Positions 25,407 through 34,804 of a stretch of 64,000 nt of DNA are shown here, piece after piece (the first letter of the stretch is position 1; the number at the start of each line of letters is the position of its first letter). The position numbers and the translations under genes are program-made. Source of the DNA: Elusimicrobiota bacterium (lineage in GTDB: Bacteria > Elusimicrobiota > Elusimicrobia > UBA1565 > JACRDR01); assembly GCA_016194745.1 (NCBI GenBank), contig JACQBA010000018.1, positions 62,001 to 126,000 of the forward strand. The letters are read 5' to 3'. The notes below the pieces were generated by a model. That model did no database searches. It saw only the letters and a list, made by a program, of their open reading frames with translations, and was not told the origin of the DNA.

Positions 25407-26308
25407 CGGATTCTCTTGGACCGATTCCGAAAGAACATCACGAGCGGATCGATGTACGGTCGGTCGGTGCGGATGCGGATCGACTCGAGCCCCGTCGATT
25501 GAAAGAGGCGGGTGAGCTGTTGCCGGCGAGCCTCGGCCTGCTCGCGATGGGCCCGCCGGACCGTCGCGGACCTCGCGTTGATCAGCGAGCGCTCGCCCGT
25601 CTCGGGATCCTCGACTTGAATCCAGGCTCCGATGGCCGGGATTTCGGACTCTCGAGGGTCCTCGAGCACGACCGGGACGAGGTCGTGCTTGAGGGCGGTG
25701 CGCCGGATCAGGCTCTCGAATCCGAAGTCCTTGAAGTCCGAGAGCAAGAACAGGATGCTGCGGCGCTTGAGATGGCGGTTGAGCGCGTCGAGGCCGACCG
25801 CAATGGAGGTCCCCTTGCGCTTCGGCGTGAAGGCGAGCACGTTTCGGATGATCGACAGAATATGCGTCCTGCCCTTCTTCGGCCGGATGTAGAGCTCGGC
25901 CTCGTCGGTGAACAGGAACAGGCCGATCTTGTCGTTGTTTTGAAGGGCCGCGAACGCGAGGACGGCCGCGATCTCCGCCGCGACCTCCTTTTTCAGCTTC
26001 AGGTCGGAGCCGAAATACTGTGAGCCGGAGAGGTCGCAAGCGAGCATGACCGTCAGTTCGCGTTCGTCTTGGTACTGCCGGATGTGCGGCCTTCCGGTCC
26101 GGGCGGTGACGTTCCAATCGATGGCGCGCACGTCGTCACCAGGCACGTATTCCCGCACCTCGGCGAACTCCATGCCGCGCCCCTTGAACACGCTGAGGTA
26201 CTTCCCCCCTAGGCTCTCGGTCACGAGGCGGCGCGTGCGGATCTCGATGCGGCGGACCTGCGCGAGGACTTCCTTGGGGATGGAGGACGACTGGGCGGCG
26301 CTAGTCAT
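25403..26308 (-). CDS. DUF58 protein (VWA-like, MoxR partner)
   Basis: 301 aa. The DUF58 signature is present: VREYVPGDDVRAIDWNVTAR, then a VWA-type core with DLSGSQ in the MIDAS position. DUF58 proteins work with MoxR ATPases and Bat proteins in envelope maturation (family context). It follows moxR by 23 bp and overlaps the next gene by 4 bp. Confidence 0.9.
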   Translation of the reverse strand: MTSAAQSSSIPKEVLAQVRRIEIRTRRLVTESLGGKYLSVFKGRGMEFAEVREYVPGDDVRAIDWNVTARTGRPHIRQYQDERELTVMLACDLSGSQYFGSDLKLKKEVAAEIAAVLAFAALQNNDKIGLFLFTDEAELYIRPKKGRTHILSIIRNVLAFTPKRKGTSIAVGLDALNRHLKRRSILFLLSDFKDFGFESLIRRTALKHDLVPVVLEDPRESEIPAIGAWIQVEDPETGERSLINARSATVRRAHREQAEARRQQLTRLFQSTGLESIRIRTDRPYIDPLVMFFRNRSKRIR

Positions 26309-26331
26309 CGGATACGGCGTCCCGGAGCACG

Positions 26332-27321
<990 letters not shown>

Positions 27322-27339
27322 GGCGGCTAGCGGCTCCTC

Positions 27340-27972
27340 CTATTTAGGCATGGCGACGTCCGGCCGATACGGCTGGGCGCCATCCTGGTTCGCTCTGCGT
27401 ACAGAGTCGTCGTACTGCGCCTTGAGCTTGTCCGCCAGCGTCTTATACTGCTGGGCCTTCTGCTCCTGGAAGCGGCCCAGCGCATGCAGCGCCTGGAGGC
27501 GGACCTCCGGCTCGAGATCGATGAGCAGCTTGGAGACGTGGGGCGCGATCGTCGCGTCTCCGATCTCCCCGAGTGCGAGGAGCGCGGAGATGCGGATGTC
27601 CTTCTCCTGGTCGTTGAGCGCCAAAAGCAGGTCCTTGATTGCGGTCGGCTTGGGAGTCGTACGAAGCATGTTCAGGGCGTTTCGCCGGACGTTCTTCTCC
27701 GTGTCGAGCGCGAGCATGTTCTCGAGTATCTCGATCGCCTGCGGATCATGAAGCCGGTAGAGTAGTTCGATCGCGGCCCATCGTACCGACGCGTCGGAGT
27801 CCTTCGTCGACTGGCGGACTCGCTCGATCTCCTCGGGCGACAAGGCCGAGGTCGGCGGCATCTTGAGGATCGGCGGCGGCGGCAGGGGCGCGGTCGGAAT
27901 CGGGCGGTTCTTCGCTTGGTACAGGTACGCCAGCCCGCCGATCAGCGTGAGGGCGAGGAGGATGCGCGTCAT
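27340..27972 (-). CDS. membrane-anchored HEAT-repeat protein (copy 2)
   Basis: 210 aa. One N-terminal membrane anchor (MTRILLALTLIGGLAYLY), Pro-rich linker, then four or so HEAT-like repeats such as SDASVRWAAIELLYRL and EKDIRISALLALGEIG. Tandem paralogue of the preceding gene, which has the same order and the same LSPxE start of the repeat domain; the two overlap by 4 bp. Likely a scaffold for the MoxR/Bat system by position (inference). Confidence 0.8.
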   Translation of the reverse strand: MTRILLALTLIGGLAYLYQAKNRPIPTAPLPPPPILKMPPTSALSPEEIERVRQSTKDSDASVRWAAIELLYRLHDPQAIEILENMLALDTEKNVRRNALNMLRTTPKPTAIKDLLLALNDQEKDIRISALLALGEIGDATIAPHVSKLLIDLEPEVRLQALHALGRFQEQKAQQYKTLADKLKAQYDDSVRRANQDGAQPYRPDVAMPK

Positions 27973-28574
27973 CCGCCTTTCTCCCGTTTCTGCCGGCGGA
28001 CCGCTTCCTGATGCTCGCGGTCAAGGCGTTCCTGTTCGCGGCGGATCTCGTCGTTGCGCTTCGTCTGGAGAGCGTTCAAGGCGGACAAGGCTTGTAGGCG
28101 GACGCGCTGGTCGCTATCGTTGAGCGTCTGGCTGATCGCCGTGGCGGTCGCGAAGTCTCCCCGATGCGCGAGCGCCTGCAGCGCGGTGACCCGGACCTCC
28201 GGATTGTCATCCTTGAGGGCCATGGTCAGCATCTGGCTCGTCGTGGGGCTCTTGCGTTCGGTGATCAGATTGAGGATGTTGCGCCGCAGGGCGGGATCGG
28301 GATCGCGCTGCAGCTTGTCCGCAAAGATCGTCTCGATCTGCGGGACGTTGAGCTGGTTCAAGAACTTGATCGCTTCCCATCGCACGTTCGAGTCGTGGTC
28401 GCGCGTCGAGTCGATGACCTTCTGGAGTTCCGCCGGAGACAAGACGGGCGTCGGCGGAAGCTTGATCGCTTCCGGCATCGCGGCGGGCGCTTCCTGCTTC
28501 TGCTTGAACGTCGCCTTCATGTACAGGACCCAGCCGACCAGCAGAATCCCGAACCCCATGACCATGAATCGCAT
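27969..28574 (-). CDS. membrane-anchored HEAT-repeat protein (copy 1)
   Basis: 201 aa from an ATG that overlaps the upstream stop as TGATG at 28574 (the track start 28736 is too long). N-terminal membrane anchor (MRFMVMGFGILLVGWVLYM), short linker, HEAT-like repeats (DHDSNVRWEAIKFLNQL, NPEVRVTALQALAHRG, DQRVRLQALSALNAL), and a charged Glu/Arg C-terminal helix. Closely similar in plan to the next gene, so a tandem duplication. Confidence 0.8.
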   Translation of the reverse strand: MRFMVMGFGILLVGWVLYMKATFKQKQEAPAAMPEAIKLPPTPVLSPAELQKVIDSTRDHDSNVRWEAIKFLNQLNVPQIETIFADKLQRDPDPALRRNILNLITERKSPTTSQMLTMALKDDNPEVRVTALQALAHRGDFATATAISQTLNDSDQRVRLQALSALNALQTKRNDEIRREQERLDREHQEAVRRQKREKGG

Positions 28575-29407
28575 CAGGCCAGCCTCACTTTGCGGCGCCG
28601 CACCGCGACTCGCCCGTCCGCGGGGGTCAGGGATACGATCTCCCCCTGCCCGAGCCGACGCCACTTCCCCTCGTCCATGTCCTCGCTCGCGACGATATAA
28701 CGGTCGCCGCGCCGGGCCATGCTCATTTGACCCCAAGGCTTATCCTTGGTGTAGAAGCAATGGGAGCCCTTCATCTTGTTGGTATATAAGCACATCGCGT
28801 GGAGGGTCCGCCCGTCGCTGACGATCACGTTGAGCCCGGTGAAGGGTGACGGCTTGTCCGGGTAGCGGCGGCGGCACCGCTTCCAGATCGTCCAGTTCTC
28901 CTTCACGCACGACTCGAGCGCGTCGGGGATATTCCCGCGCAGACGCAGATGCTTCATGAGCTGCCAAAAGTAGACTTCGCTGTCGTTCTTGCTCCGCAGC
29001 TTCCTCCGAAATGGGCCGAGATACGCCGCGACCTCGTCCGGGATTTGGAGGGTGCCGTTGTGCGCGAAGAGGATGCGGCCGTCGGTGAACGGCTGGTTGT
29101 TTCCTTTCCCTAAGACCGCCTTGGCCGGGAGTCCCCTCGGATTGGAGGCGGCGCGCAGGTGGCCGATGATCACGCGCCCTCGGGCCCCGTCGGCGGCGCG
29201 ACGGAAGCGCCTCGTCTCGTCGAAGGCGGCATTAGGGCTTTTCACCACGCGGGTGCGTCCGCCCTCGAAGTGAGCGATTCCCCAGCCGTCCTTCTGGAGG
29301 TTGGACGGTTCGACCCGGCTTTGAGCCAGCAAGGATCGCGGCGACTCTACGAGGTAGTCGCGGGCGCCATGAGGAACCGGGCTGATTTGGCCGTATAGGC
29401 GACACAT
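28574..29407 (-). CDS. class II glutamine amidotransferase (YafJ-like)
   Basis: 277 aa from the ATG at 29407. The product begins MCRLYG, so Cys2 becomes the N-terminal nucleophile after Met removal, the hallmark of the Ntn-hydrolase class II amidotransferases; the longer track start (29518) would bury it. NGTL, KDGWGIA and GHLRAAS segments match the glutamine site. The acceptor substrate is unknown. It heads the minus-strand block and is divergent from the RDD gene. Confidence 0.88.
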   Translation of the reverse strand: MCRLYGQISPVPHGARDYLVESPRSLLAQSRVEPSNLQKDGWGIAHFEGGRTRVVKSPNAAFDETRRFRRAADGARGRVIIGHLRAASNPRGLPAKAVLGKGNNQPFTDGRILFAHNGTLQIPDEVAAYLGPFRRKLRSKNDSEVYFWQLMKHLRLRGNIPDALESCVKENWTIWKRCRRRYPDKPSPFTGLNVIVSDGRTLHAMCLYTNKMKGSHCFYTKDKPWGQMSMARRGDRYIVASEDMDEGKWRRLGQGEIVSLTPADGRVAVRRRKVRLA

Positions 29408-29494
29408 CGCAAATAGTGTTGTCCGGAAAGTGGAATTTTGCAACCCTTCGACGTCGATTGAACTAAAATGCCGCGGAGGGCGCAAGGCTGCGAC

Positions 29495-29523
29495 TTGATT
29501 TGGCGCGGACCTCCCCATATACT
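29495..29523 (+). promoter_or_regulatory. promoter of the RDD gene
   Basis: TTGATT (-35, 29495-29500), 17-bp spacer, TATACT (-10, 29518-29523). The ATG is 8 bp after the -10, predicting a leader of at most 1-2 nt and no Shine-Dalgarno sequence. Confidence 0.65.
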
Positions 29524-29531
29524 ATCGCTTC

Positions 29532-30296
29532 ATGAATCCGCGCGAACCCTCGCCGGCGAAGCTGACGGACCGGTTCTTAGCCTACCTCATCGACACGGCG
29601 CCGTTCGTCGCCGGCTATCATGCGACCGTCTCCCGCGCGTCCCCAGGATCCGGGCGCTCCGTGTTTCTCGCGTGGCTGGCCCTGTATCTGGCCTACCAAT
29701 GGGGCTCGAACACGGCCGGCGCTTCCATCGGCAAGCGCTGCTTCGGCATCCGGGTGACGTCGATGGACGGAAGCCCCCTCGGGCCGGGACGCTCGTTGGC
29801 TCGGTCCGTAGGCCTCCTGCTCAGCACGCCGCTGCTCAACCTTGGCTACCTCTGGGCGTTCCTCAACGCGGACTCCCGCACGTGGCACGATCTCCTCTCC
29901 GGGGCGATCGTCGTCGAGGCGGAGCCCAAGTCCCGCGCGGAGGCGCTCGCGACGGCGTGCCTCTCTTTCGCGCTGGTTGCCGCGATCTTCGGATGGACGG
30001 CGTGGAGCGGCCTCGCGCGGCCGACCCCGGCGGACGCGGAGGCGATCGAGCGGGCTCGAGAGGGTCTGAAGATCCTCGCCCGCATCGAAGAGCAGTACAG
30101 GTCGCGGCATGGCGCTTATACCGCGGAACTCTCCGAGCTGGCGGCCGAGAGCGGCGACGTCGCTCAGTTCAAGGACGGGATGCTCGGGCTCTTCGATCCG
30201 CGCCACATCTTGATCCACGCCGAGCGCGACCGCTTCTACATCAAAGCCTTCGCCCGAGACCGGAAATCGACGCCCGTCTCGATCAAGGGTCCGTAG
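29532..30296 (+). CDS. RDD-family membrane protein with pilin-like C-terminal segment
   Basis: 254 aa. The RDD domain occupies about residues 8-140, with ASIGKRCFGIRV and RTWHDLLSGAIVV as the family's conserved blocks and four or so membrane segments. A hydrophobic helix near 140-160 is followed by an exported-looking region (ILARIEEQYRSRHGAYTAELSEL) similar to the alpha-helix/beta-sheet of type IV pilin-like or competence proteins. Function unknown. It is alone and converges on the glycosyltransferase gene. Confidence 0.78.
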   Translation: MNPREPSPAKLTDRFLAYLIDTAPFVAGYHATVSRASPGSGRSVFLAWLALYLAYQWGSNTAGASIGKRCFGIRVTSMDGSPLGPGRSLARSVGLLLSTPLLNLGYLWAFLNADSRTWHDLLSGAIVVEAEPKSRAEALATACLSFALVAAIFGWTAWSGLARPTPADAEAIERAREGLKILARIEEQYRSRHGAYTAELSELAAESGDVAQFKDGMLGLFDPRHILIHAERDRFYIKAFARDRKSTPVSIKGP

Positions 30297-30314
30297 CCGC
30301 CCGCTCTATTTTTT

Positions 30315-30337
30315 GGATCTGTCGGCGGTCAAGATCC
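30315..30337. repeat. inverted repeat GGATCT...AGATCC between convergent genes
   Basis: A 6-bp perfect stem with an 11-bp loop between the RDD and ArnT-like gene ends, next to a run of six T on its plus-strand 5' side. The T run is on the wrong side for a plus-strand terminator, so a terminator role is not supported. Confidence 0.25.
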
Positions 30338-30339
30338 GG

Positions 30340-31986
30340 TCATTGCATGACCGCGACGATGCCGTTCGGAAAGGGAGCCACGCGCTTGACCCTTCCGGGC
30401 GCGGCCAAGGTCATGAAATGCTCGTAGACGCGAGGGCGTACGACGACGAACGTCGTGCGGCCGGACGCCGGCAGCGCGCGGATGGCGTTGTCGTCGAGGA
30501 GCAGGGTCTTATACCGTGGGTCCTTTTCGACCGCGCCGAATTCCCCCTTCCAGTTCACGATCGAGTCCACGGGCTTTCGCGTGTAATAGGGAAGGCCCTG
30601 CAGATAGTGGTCGTAGGTGTAGATCTTGTCCCCCGGACGCCACATCGAGAGGATCTCGCTGGCGACGGCATCGGCGCTCAGCAGGTAGCCCGTCTGCCTC
30701 GCGCCCACGAGCGCGAGCAGCGTCAGCAAGGAGCCGGCTGCCGCGGCGCCCGCGAAGGGCCGTTCGGGGACTGCATCTCCCGTCGCTTGAAGCAGCAGCG
30801 CGGCGATGAGCGCGGCGGAAAAGAAGATCGCAGTGATCCAGTGTCCGAGCCCCAGCGTCGCGAGGACCGACCATTTCTCCCGCAGGACCAGCGCCGCGAA
30901 CAAGCCGAGGCCCGCGGACGCCGCCAGAAAGATCGCCGCGCCTCGGGACAGCGAGAGTTCCCGGCGGTCCCAGTTCCCGCGGCGAAGGAACTCGGCGGCG
31001 AGCAGGCACTGCTGCGGGAAGAGAGGCAAGATGTACGTCGGCAACTTGGATTTCGACGCCGTGAAGAACGCGAAGATAAGGGCGACCCACACGACGAGCT
31101 GCCGCACGCGCGCATCGCTGGCGCGCCACTGCAGCGCGGGCGCGGCGATCGCGCCCAAGGCGAGCGGCGTCCAGGGCAGGAGCCCGGCGATGCCGATCCC
31201 GATGAAGTAATACCAGGGACCCGGCCGGTTGAACTCCGGCGTGAGATATCGCAGAAGGTGATGCTCGATGAAGAAATGATAGAGGAATCCGGGATGCCGC
31301 TTCGTCATGACCCAGAACCATGGAGCGACGACGAGCAGGGCGACGGGGATCGCCGCGCTTTTCAAGAGCGCCGTGACGCCGCGCCGCGCCTCCGGAAAAA
31401 GGAGCGCGAGGCCCACCGTCCACGCTCCGGGAAAGAGAAACCCGACGAGGCCCTTGGACAGGAACGCGAGGCCGGCGGCGGCGCCTCCGATCGGCCCGGC
31501 CCACCACGCGTCTTGCGGCCGGTGGATCGCGCGCAGGATCATCGCGGAGGACCACAGCAGAAAGACGGCGAGCGCCATGTCCGGCGTTAGGAGGTGGCTC
31601 AGGATCGAGAACTGCACGCAGGTGCCGAGGAGGATCGCCGCGGTGACGCCGGTCGCGGGGTCGAAGAGCCACCAGCCGAGCCACAGGACGCCGGCGAGAC
31701 CGAGCAGCGCCAAGAGCGCGAGCGGGACGCGCGCGGCGGCCTCCGAGACTCCGAAAGCGGAGTAGGAGAGAGCTCCCAGCCAATAGATCAGCGGCGGCTT
31801 TTGGAGATACTCGACGTAGTTCAGGCTCGGCGTCAGCCAGTCGCCCCGCTCCACCATCTCGCGAGGGACCTCGGCGTAGCGGGCGTCGTCGACCTCCCAT
31901 AGCGGGTGGCCCAAATCCCAAAACGGCATCGTCGCGACGACGGCGAGGAGCGTCCAGAGTACGGCCGGGACGGAGCGGGTGCTCAC
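30340..31986 (-). CDS. ArnT/PMT-like lipid-linked glycosyltransferase
   Basis: 548 aa starting at GTG (31986), which overlaps the upstream stop as GTGA; the track start is inside that gene. A GT-C fold with about 12 membrane segments. The first extracytoplasmic loop has EVDDARYAEVPREMVERGDW, the typical ArnT/GT83 acidic motif. Family members move sugars from polyprenyl phosphate to lipid A or proteins. The acceptor here is unknown. Third in the DksA-like/quinone reductase operon. Confidence 0.85.
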   Translation of the reverse strand: MSTRSVPAVLWTLLAVVATMPFWDLGHPLWEVDDARYAEVPREMVERGDWLTPSLNYVEYLQKPPLIYWLGALSYSAFGVSEAAARVPLALLALLGLAGVLWLGWWLFDPATGVTAAILLGTCVQFSILSHLLTPDMALAVFLLWSSAMILRAIHRPQDAWWAGPIGGAAAGLAFLSKGLVGFLFPGAWTVGLALLFPEARRGVTALLKSAAIPVALLVVAPWFWVMTKRHPGFLYHFFIEHHLLRYLTPEFNRPGPWYYFIGIGIAGLLPWTPLALGAIAAPALQWRASDARVRQLVVWVALIFAFFTASKSKLPTYILPLFPQQCLLAAEFLRRGNWDRRELSLSRGAAIFLAASAGLGLFAALVLREKWSVLATLGLGHWITAIFFSAALIAALLLQATGDAVPERPFAGAAAAGSLLTLLALVGARQTGYLLSADAVASEILSMWRPGDKIYTYDHYLQGLPYYTRKPVDSIVNWKGEFGAVEKDPRYKTLLLDDNAIRALPASGRTTFVVVRPRVYEHFMTLAAPGRVKRVAPFPNGIVAVMQ

Positions 31987-33020
31987 ACCTTCAGGACGAC
32001 TTTGCCGAATTGCCGCCCGGCGGCGAGGTACTCCTGCGCCTGGCGCGCCTCGGAGAGAGGAAAGACGGAGTCGACGACCGGCTTGAGGCGCCCGGCCTCG
32101 AACGCGCGGAGCACCTCGATGAACTCGGAGGCCGTGCCCATCTTCGCGCCCTGGATCCGCAGCTCCTTGAAGAAGACGTAGCGCATGTCGAGTTCCACGG
32201 TGGGGCCGGTGGTCGAGCCGCACGTGACGACGATGCCTCCGGGCCGCAGGCACTTGAGCGCCTTTTCAAAGACGCCGGGGCCGACATGCTCGAAGACGAC
32301 GTCGACGCCGCGCCCGTCGGTCACCTGGAGGACGCGGCGATGCAGTTCGTCCTTGGGCATGTGGACGAACTCCTTGGCGCCCAGCTCCTTGGCCGCGGCG
32401 AGCTTCTTGTCGGAGGTGGACGCGGCGATCACTTTCGCCCCCGCCATCGTCGCGATCTGGATCGCCGCCACCCCGACGCCGCTGCCCGCGCCGCAGACGA
32501 GGACCGTCTGCCCGGGCTTCACGTCCGCCTGCGTGATGAGCATATGCCACGCGGTCAAGAAGGTGAGCGGAAAGCTCGCCGCGTGCTCGTGCTTGAGGCC
32601 GCGCGGGGCCGGGAACACGTTCTGCGCGGGCACGGACACGTACTCCGCGTACCCCCCGGGACCGCCGTTCGCCCCGATGATCGCGTATTGAGCGCAGATG
32701 TTCACCCGTCCGGACAGGCAGAACTCGCAGTGGCCGCAGCTCCGGTTCGGAATGACGACGACTCGCTGCCCTAGCTTCAGCGGCACCGCCGCCTTGTCCA
32801 CGTCGCCGCCGGCGACCTCGCCGGCGATGTCGCTGCCCAGGATGTGCGGGAACTTGATTTTATAGCCGGGAAGCCCCCCGCGGACCCACAGGTCGAGGTG
32901 ATTGAGCGCGCAGGCGCGCACCCGCACGAGGATTTCTCCCGGAGCGGGCGAGGGGTCGGGTGCATCGGAGAAGACGAGATGCTCAGGGCCGCCGAAGCGC
33001 TCCAGCAGCGTCGCCTTCAT
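31983..33020 (-). CDS. zinc-containing quinone reductase/alcohol dehydrogenase (MDR family)
   Basis: 345 aa. Catalytic GroES-like domain, then Rossmann domain with GAGSGVG (about residue 178). The structural zinc loop CGHCEFCLSGRVNIC is complete. Close to the MDR group annotated as quinone oxidoreductase or zinc-binding alcohol dehydrogenase, using NAD(P)H. The substrate cannot be told. It begins 9 bp after the DksA-like stop and overlaps the glycosyltransferase start by 4 bp. Confidence 0.85.
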   Translation of the reverse strand: MKATLLERFGGPEHLVFSDAPDPSPAPGEILVRVRACALNHLDLWVRGGLPGYKIKFPHILGSDIAGEVAGGDVDKAAVPLKLGQRVVVIPNRSCGHCEFCLSGRVNICAQYAIIGANGGPGGYAEYVSVPAQNVFPAPRGLKHEHAASFPLTFLTAWHMLITQADVKPGQTVLVCGAGSGVGVAAIQIATMAGAKVIAASTSDKKLAAAKELGAKEFVHMPKDELHRRVLQVTDGRGVDVVFEHVGPGVFEKALKCLRPGGIVVTCGSTTGPTVELDMRYVFFKELRIQGAKMGTASEFIEVLRAFEAGRLKPVVDSVFPLSEARQAQEYLAAGRQFGKVVLKV

Positions 33021-33029
33021 CCGGTGGCG

Positions 33030-33440
33030 CTAGACGACGGCGCTTTCCGCGGAGCCTTGGCAGGAAATGCAGTATCGGGCGAACGGGATGGCCTTGATCC
33101 GAAGCTTCGTGATCGGCTTCTGGCAGGACTCGCACAGGCTGTAAGAGCCCTTTTCCATCTTGCGCAGAGCCCCTTCGATCTGGTCGAGCATCGTGCGTTC
33201 GTTGTCGGAGAGTTCGAAGAGCATTTCCTTTTCGAGAGAGCTCGTGGCTTGGTCGGCTTCGTCGCCGACTTCCTGGGGCGTGACGTCCATTTCCTGTTTC
33301 TTTTGGACCGTCCGGAGAAGGTCCTCGCGCATCTCGAGGAGCTTCTTCTTGATGGGGCCCCACTCCTTTCTGCTCATCGGCGTGGCCGCCTTGGGCGCCG
33401 CCGCCTTCCTAGCGACAGGAGTCTTGCTCTTTTTTGCCAT
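33030..33440 (-). CDS. DksA/TraR-type zinc-finger protein
   Basis: 136 aa from the ATG at 33440, with GGAGG upstream (the track's 33527 start is upstream of that site). A basic Ala/Lys-rich head, a coiled-coil region, then a C4 zinc finger (CESC ... CISC) as in the DksA/TraR family, whose members bind the RNA polymerase secondary channel. It lacks the obvious DxxDxA coiled-coil tip of true DksA, so it may be a RNA-polymerase-binding protein of the general TraR type. First gene of its operon. Confidence 0.85.
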   Translation of the reverse strand: MAKKSKTPVARKAAAPKAATPMSRKEWGPIKKKLLEMREDLLRTVQKKQEMDVTPQEVGDEADQATSSLEKEMLFELSDNERTMLDQIEGALRKMEKGSYSLCESCQKPITKLRIKAIPFARYCISCQGSAESAVV

Positions 33441-33541
33441 AAAGTCCTCCAAATCCAGGGTACAAAAGAATAATTTCCTTAGGAAGGGCGTAGAATACGA
33501 AATTTTCTCGGGCCAGTCATCAAGCAATTTTGCCTTCGGGC

Positions 33542-34723
33542 CTACTTGCAGACTCCGAATATGCAGTGCATCTCGGAATAGGCCAAAGTCTCCGCCGTGA
33601 GGCTCGATCCGTCCCCGCCGTACTTGTTGACCCCGATGGGATTGCCGTCCGTCACGCTCGGATAGCGGTTGCCGGTGTCGTAGACGTGCAGCATCTCATG
33701 GGTGACGGTCAGCAGCCTCCCGCTGGCGTCCTGCGACAATCCCGCCAGCGTAATGCCGACCCGGTCGCCATCCCACCAGCCCAGGACGACGCCCCCGGGC
33801 ACCGCTTCGTCGCGCGCGACCACCATGTTTGGAAGATGCTGTCCGGGTGGCGCGCCCGGCGCCGTCTGTCGGTCGACGAATTGGAAGTACCCTTTGACGT
33901 AGGGGTCCTGGACGCCCTGGGCGGCGATGGCGTGGCCGCGAATGAGCCATTCCTCCACCGCGCTCTGCATCCGCGGATCGGATCCGGCGATGCGTTTGGC
34001 GGCTTCGGTCGCGCTGCGCCTTCGGCCGTCGTCGACCGGCGGCGGCGGCTGCGACATCTCCTTCGGATGGTGGCGCTTGATCGCGTCAATGATCTCCTTC
34101 ATCCCGGAGGAGGTCAGGGTCTCGGGGAACGCCGCAGCCCCGGGCTTCGGCTTGAATTCCGCGAGCCCGTCCTTGGGGCCGCCGGCGTCGGAGGCTGTTC
34201 CCGATTTGCGCTGCCCGGCGGATGTGGTGACGCCCGCGGTCTTCCAGCCGGTGTTCGCGTTCGATAAGGCGAGGGGATTGAGCGTCGCGCCGAGGGACTG
34301 GCCGGAGGCTTTCGGGGCGGCGCCGTCCGCGCCGCCGTGCGACTTAGCGGAGGCTCCCGCCTGCGAGCGCCAGGAATCCGGACGGGACTTGGCCTCGAGT
34401 TGGCCGCGAGCTTCTTGCGCCTTCGCCGAGTCCTTCTCCTCGACGGAGCGCTTGGCATCGGTGCTGGCGGCGGGATCTTGCTCGTGGCGAAGGAAGGAGA
34501 GTCCGTCCTTGCGCTCAGGCGGAAGGCTTGACGACCGAGATGCGATTCGGGGCGCCGGCGCGGAGGCCGGGGGCCTGGGGGCAAAGCCCTCGCCCGCCGA
34601 ATTGGGTTCCTGCCGCTTGAGAGAACTCAGCAGCCACCCGCCGGCGACGAGTAGCACGGAGACCGCCGCGACGGCGGCGACAGCCAGCGCATTTTCCCGC
34701 TTGGACCCACCCGGACCAGGCAC
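33542..34723 (-). CDS. membrane-anchored HExxH protein, putative zinc metallopeptidase
   Basis: 393 aa, GTG start at 34723 with AGGAAGAGG upstream. One N-terminal membrane segment (ALAVAAVAAVSVLLVAGGWLL), a long low-complexity Ser/Ala/Pro/Lys linker to about residue 220, then a globular domain. This domain has THEMLHVYD, an HExxH zinc motif (His342, Glu343, His346); a downstream AETLAYSE could give a third ligand Glu as in gluzincins. I do not recognise the family. Two Cys near the C-terminus may form a disulfide. Own promoter upstream. Confidence 0.65.
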   Translation of the reverse strand: MPGPGGSKRENALAVAAVAAVSVLLVAGGWLLSSLKRQEPNSAGEGFAPRPPASAPAPRIASRSSSLPPERKDGLSFLRHEQDPAASTDAKRSVEEKDSAKAQEARGQLEAKSRPDSWRSQAGASAKSHGGADGAAPKASGQSLGATLNPLALSNANTGWKTAGVTTSAGQRKSGTASDAGGPKDGLAEFKPKPGAAAFPETLTSSGMKEIIDAIKRHHPKEMSQPPPPVDDGRRRSATEAAKRIAGSDPRMQSAVEEWLIRGHAIAAQGVQDPYVKGYFQFVDRQTAPGAPPGQHLPNMVVARDEAVPGGVVLGWWDGDRVGITLAGLSQDASGRLLTVTHEMLHVYDTGNRYPSVTDGNPIGVNKYGGDGSSLTAETLAYSEMHCIFGVCK

Positions 34724-34741
34724 GTGGCACCTCTTCCTAGG

Positions 34742-34770
34742 ACTGTAATGCGGAGTCGGCCCGAAGTCAA
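34742..34770 (-). promoter_or_regulatory. promoter of the HExxH gene
   Basis: Minus strand TTGACT (-35, 34765-34770), 17-bp spacer, TACAGT (-10, 34742-34747); predicted leader of about 12 nt includes AGAGG before the GTG. Confidence 0.6.
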
Positions 34771-34804
34771 TGGGGAGGGTTCCGGGCTGTTGCCGGAATG
34801 AAAC

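Noticed and set aside
30315-30337. Rho-independent terminator for the convergent genes
   Set aside because: The stem is present but the T run lies before it on the plus strand and is absent after it on either strand.
30509-31921. 470-aa minus-strand ORF in a second frame of the ArnT-like gene
   Set aside because: Out-of-frame with the membrane-rich GT-C sequence; Arg/Ala-rich with no signal of its own.
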